Below, in pieces: positions 61,301-64,000 of a stretch of DNA of 64,000 bases (its first letter is position 1; every line of letters begins with the position of its first letter). The stretch is from positions 2,299,001-2,363,000 of the forward strand of contig NC_134025.1 of assembly GCF_964204645.1 (NCBI RefSeq). Reading direction: 5' to 3'. Both the position numbers and the translations under genes were made by a program. Origin of the DNA: Tubulanus polymorphus (lineage: Eukaryota > Nemertea > Palaeonemertea > Tubulaniformes > Tubulanidae). The notes under the pieces are model-generated. The model saw only the letters and a list, made by a program, of their open reading frames with translations, did not search any database and had not been told where the DNA came from.

Positions 61301-63778
61301 GTAGTTTCACCTGATAAGTTCACACGGTTATCAGTTGTTGTATCGTTACCTGGGGAATACATCAACATACAATCCAGGCACTCACATCCGTTATAAGCAC
61401 CTGTAACGTCGACTCATCTAACAGACTCATGAGGAGTTTTTTCTCCTCCAATACAATTAAACTGTGATCCTCTGCATACCTCTACAACTGTCATACCTCT
61501 GCATACCTCTACAACTGTCATACCTCTACATTTCTCTACGACTGTCATAACCCTACATTCCCCTACAACTGTCATTCCCTACATTCCTCTACAACTGTCA
61601 TTCCCTACATTCCTCTACGACTGTCATACCCTCAATTCCCCTACAACTGTCATACCCTCAATTCCTCTACAACTGTCATTCCCTACATTCCTCTACGACT
61701 GTCATTCCCTACATTCCCCTACAACTGTCATTCCCTACATTCCTCTACGACTGTCATACCCTCAATTCCCCTACAACTGTCATACCCTCAATTCCTCTAC
61801 AACTGTCATTCCCTACATTCCTCTACGACTGTCATTCCCTACATTCCCCTACAACTGTCATACCCTCAATTCCTCTACAACTGTCATTCCCTACATTCCC
61901 CTACAACTGTCATTCCCTACATTCCTCTACAACTGTCATACCTCTACATTTCTCTACAACTGTCATAACCCTCAATTCCCCTACAACTGTCATTCCCTCA
62001 ATTCCTCTACAACTGTCATTCCCTACATTCCTCTACGACTGTCATTCCCTACATTCCTCTACGACTGTCATTCCCTCAATTCCCCTACAACTGTCATTCC
62101 CTCAATTCCTCTACAACTGTCATTCCCTACATTCCTCTACGACTGTCATTCCCTACATTCCCCTACAACTGTCATTCCCTCAATTCCTCTACAACTGTCA
62201 TTCCCTACATTCCTCTACGACTGTCATTCCCTACATTCCCCTACAACTGTCATACCCTCAATTCCTCTACAACTGTCATTCCCTACATTCCTCTACAACT
62301 GTCATTCCCTACATTCCTCTACGACTGTCATACCCTACATTCCTCTACAACTGTCATACCTCTACATTCCTCTACGACTGTCATTCCCTCAATTCCCCTA
62401 CAACTGTCATACCCTCAATTCCTCTACAACTGTCATTCCCTACATTCCTCTACAACTGTCATTCCCTACATTCCTCTACGACTGTCATTCCCTCAATTCC
62501 CCTACAACTGTCATACCCTCAATTCCTCTACAACTGTCATTCCCTACATTCCTCTACGACTGTCATTCCCTCAATTCCCCTACAACTGTCATACCCTCAA
62601 TTCCTCTACAACTGTCATTCCCTACATTCCTCTACAACTGTCATTCCCTACATTCCTCTACAACTGTCATTCCCTACATTCCTCTACGACTGTCATTCCC
62701 TCAATTCCCCTACAACTGTCATACCCTCAATTCCTCTACAACTGTCATACCCTCAATTCCTCTACAACTGTCATTCCCTACATTCCTCTACAACTGTCAT
62801 TCCCTACATTCCTCTACAACTGTCATAACCCTACATTCCTCTACGAGTCATGCTCTACATTTCTCTAATCTTTAAGTCATCTCCATCGCGTCTGTTTAAA
62901 GCCGTTACTATAGCGACAATAACAAAATTGTCAAAGGAATAATCGAAATGACTAATTTGCGATTGACGATGATAAGAAGAAGAGATCCAGTAACAGGTCA
63001 CAGTCACAGTTAGTGATGATGAGTCACAACGTTTCATTTTACCTTCGCCGTTTGAGGATTCTTAACTACATGTTTTTTTCCGGGTTTCACTCCGTTCGAT
63101 TTTGGTCGTTTCAGCAACGAAAACTTGCTGCGTCTTCGACCTTTATCACCTTCGGGTAACGATCCATTATACCTGAAATCGGGACAATCGTCGTAATATA
63201 AAACAGCCTCACACGCGATCAAGTGAACAACAATTTCACAACTCGTTTTCAAAGAAAATTGATCGAAGCTGGTGTTTGCTGAATTAATGCTTCGATTGGA
63301 TTAAACTCTTTATGGAAAATACAACAAAAAAAAAAAATTTGCTCTCAAAAAGTTCGAATTTTCAAAAACTATGTAGGTCTATACAAAATGTATAATAAAT
63401 GATTACAGTCAACTGATATTAATCTCAGTGTAGGGTTAACGAATAAAAAACCACAGTAGATCTATAGTTAGTTGTACTATCAGTTATACCATGGACGTAT
63501 AAACTAGATCTAGTTTATACGTCCATGGTTATACTATGACACTTGAATCTAGTCTAATTCTCTAGTAGGTTGTTGTACAACATACAATAAAATATTCAAT
63601 AGTAAATACATACCCCAAGACAATCAACTCCCCGAACTTCAAAGGAGACTTGATCTTTTTGTTCTCCTTTTTACTGTCACCGTCCCTAAAATGAAATCAA
63701 CACATATTTAAATGTTTAAACGACCTAATGACAATATTCAACAAAGAGACACGGTGGATACCGTAAAGTTTGCACCAT
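55322..63778 (-). CDS. Pellino: Pellino E3 ubiquitin ligase, complete, 10 coding exons (421 aa)
   Basis: Pellino proteins are E3 ubiquitin ligases that bind phosphorylated IRAK/Pelle through an N-terminal FHA domain in Toll/IL-1R signalling. Coding exons in transcript order: 63762-63778, 63614-63685, 63043-63172, 59910-60011, 58660-58857, 57189-57377, 56732-56830, 56243-56458, 55840-55955, 55322-55448. All joints use GT/AG and keep frame; the total is 1266 nt, close to human PELI1 (418 aa). The FHA region (about 20-265) shows 'FGELIVLGYNGSLP', 'SYTLSRNQAVVIEY', 'IGRSSESPIDFVV', 'STISRFACRI', 'DGLTTNGVLIMHP' and 'DGTLIDLCGATLLWRSA'. The RING-like part (about 285-421) has C288, C316-H318-H320, C336/C339, C370-H372, C391 and C398/C401. 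The first coding exon is only 17 nt ('MVQTL' plus part of R6), supported by phase and a strong ATG context; it is the least certain exon. Confidence 0.95.
56480..56632 (-). repeat. Two tandem half-copies of the foldback family in a Pellino intron
   Basis: The string 'gttcattttcaa' followed by 'gagtcaaatc' and an 'aactg' plus 'ggttcc'/'ggaaccggg' tip occurs twice in the same orientation, at about 56480-56541 and 56569-56632. Both match one half of the 58936-59050 element on the minus strand. They look like direct repeats of a single terminal half rather than an inverted pair. Confidence 0.55.
58922..59508 (+). mobile_element. Non-autonomous DNA transposon with 14-bp perfect terminal inverted repeats
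   Basis: The ends are 'gggttcttacagat' (58922-58935) and its exact inverse 'atctgtaagaaccc' (59495-59508). The 587-bp element lies in the Pellino intron between exons 4 and 5 and encodes no transposase. A related copy is at 52149-52347. A second, unrelated foldback element is inserted just inside the left end. I could not assign a superfamily, because no clear target-site duplication is visible. Confidence 0.7.
58936..59050 (+). mobile_element. Foldback/MITE element nested in the 58.9-kb transposon
   Basis: Left end 'gtccagttccacagttgtga' then 'gttaat'; right end 'ttaactcacaactgtggaac' then 'tgggtc'. These are inverse over about 25 bp with small differences. 'cagg' flanks both sides, a possible 4-bp target duplication. 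The 52-kb relative reads straight through as 'cagatcaggaatcc', so it represents the uninserted state. This is the cleanest copy of the family that also occurs at 9.7, 53.4 and 56.5 kb. Confidence 0.7.
60286..60588 (+). mobile_element. piggyBac-like MITE with TTAA target duplication
   Basis: The element is flanked by TTAA (60286-60289 and 60585-60588). It begins 'ccctttcagtg' and ends with its exact inverse 'cactgaaaggg'. TTAA duplication plus CCC..GGG ends is diagnostic of piggyBac-type insertion. The 295-bp interior is non-coding but repeats 'acaccgc' and 'gcggtgta' several times, mainly near the right end. It lies in the large Pellino intron between exons 3 and 4. Confidence 0.85.
61449..62850 (+). 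repeat. 26-bp minisatellite, about 50 copies, in a Pellino intron
   Basis: The unit is a variant of 'cctctacaactgtcattccc' plus 'tacatt'. Three positions vary between units: 'acaact'/'acgact', 'tacatt'/'tcaatt' and 'cctcta'/'cccctac'. The variants recur in blocks of several units, which indicates higher-order amplification. The array fills nearly half of the ~3 kb intron between Pellino coding exons 3 and 4. Confidence 0.95.
63488..63529. repeat. 42-bp perfect palindrome in a Pellino intron
   Basis: Two uninterrupted 21-base arms, the left starting 'accatggacgtataaac', meet at AGA|TCT with no spacer. It lies between Pellino coding exons 2 and 3. The function is unknown; the centre of a small foldback element is one possibility. 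Confidence 0.95.
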
Positions 63779-64000
63779 CTTCAGCCGATACACGAATACA
63801 ACACACTGAATTCTATCAGTAATGAACCAAACGCTTCATTTCTTGGAAATGAATTGCAGTGTTCAATGATCGGGAATAAGTCAGTAAAACGTTCCGAGAA
63901 ATAGTCACTTTGTTTGTACGTTGTAACAAGTTGTAACTCGCCTACTCATTATTAACTAATGTGACCTGAATAGAAAGCGTGGAGTTACTCATACAGCCGT
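63779..64000 (-). promoter_or_regulatory. Pellino 5' flank (5' UTR or promoter, cut by window edge)
   Basis: This is upstream of the inferred Pellino start codon. I see no clear TATA box or coding sequence. Non-coding first exons may lie beyond the window. Confidence 0.3.

Overview
This is a window of animal nuclear DNA. It is AT-rich, intron-bearing and mostly non-coding, with many dispersed repeats, foldback elements and minisatellites. The genes I can identify are a pair of FoxG forkhead genes, two p24/TMED cargo receptors and a complete Pellino E3 ligase gene. Nothing is bacterial: there are no operons, and the Pellino exons join at consensus GT/AG sites. Pellino is closest in feel to invertebrate forms (for example it carries 'VYLKCGHVHG' and 'GLNTLVIP'). 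The repeat content suggests a marine invertebrate, possibly a mollusc or another lophotrochozoan, but I cannot fix the species from sequence alone.

Layout. 1-13.4 kb has no gene I can support; it holds dispersed repeats, a tRNA-like SINE fragment and a foldback element whose left end has expanded into a ~730 bp minisatellite. 13.4-14.7 kb is FoxG copy A (+, intronless, 416 aa). 14.7-27.3 kb is non-coding, with a ~610 bp GA-only purine tract and repeats. At 27.3-28.0 kb an unrecognised 194-aa coiled-coil ORF follows a nested foldback element. 35.8-37.0 kb is FoxG copy B (+, intronless, 420 aa). 37-49.6 kb holds nothing firm. 49.6-51.7 kb holds two intronless, convergent TMED genes of the TMED3/7 type. 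55.3-63.8 kb is Pellino on the minus strand, which I reconstructed as ten coding exons totalling 421 aa. Its introns carry a TTAA-flanked piggyBac-like MITE, a 26-bp minisatellite of about 50 copies, a transposon nested in a transposon, and a 42-bp perfect palindrome.

Biology. FoxG is a forkhead repressor of head and neural patterning. The two copies differ through most of their length, but over 326 bp of the forkhead exon they are ~98% identical, synonymous sites included, which points to gene conversion. The TMED proteins sort cargo between ER and Golgi. Pellino is a FHA/RING-like ubiquitin ligase in Toll/IL-1R signalling. I see no functional link between the three groups beyond linkage. 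The strongest leads are the FoxG conversion tract, the minisatellite born from a transposon terminal repeat, and the nested-transposon/empty-site pair.
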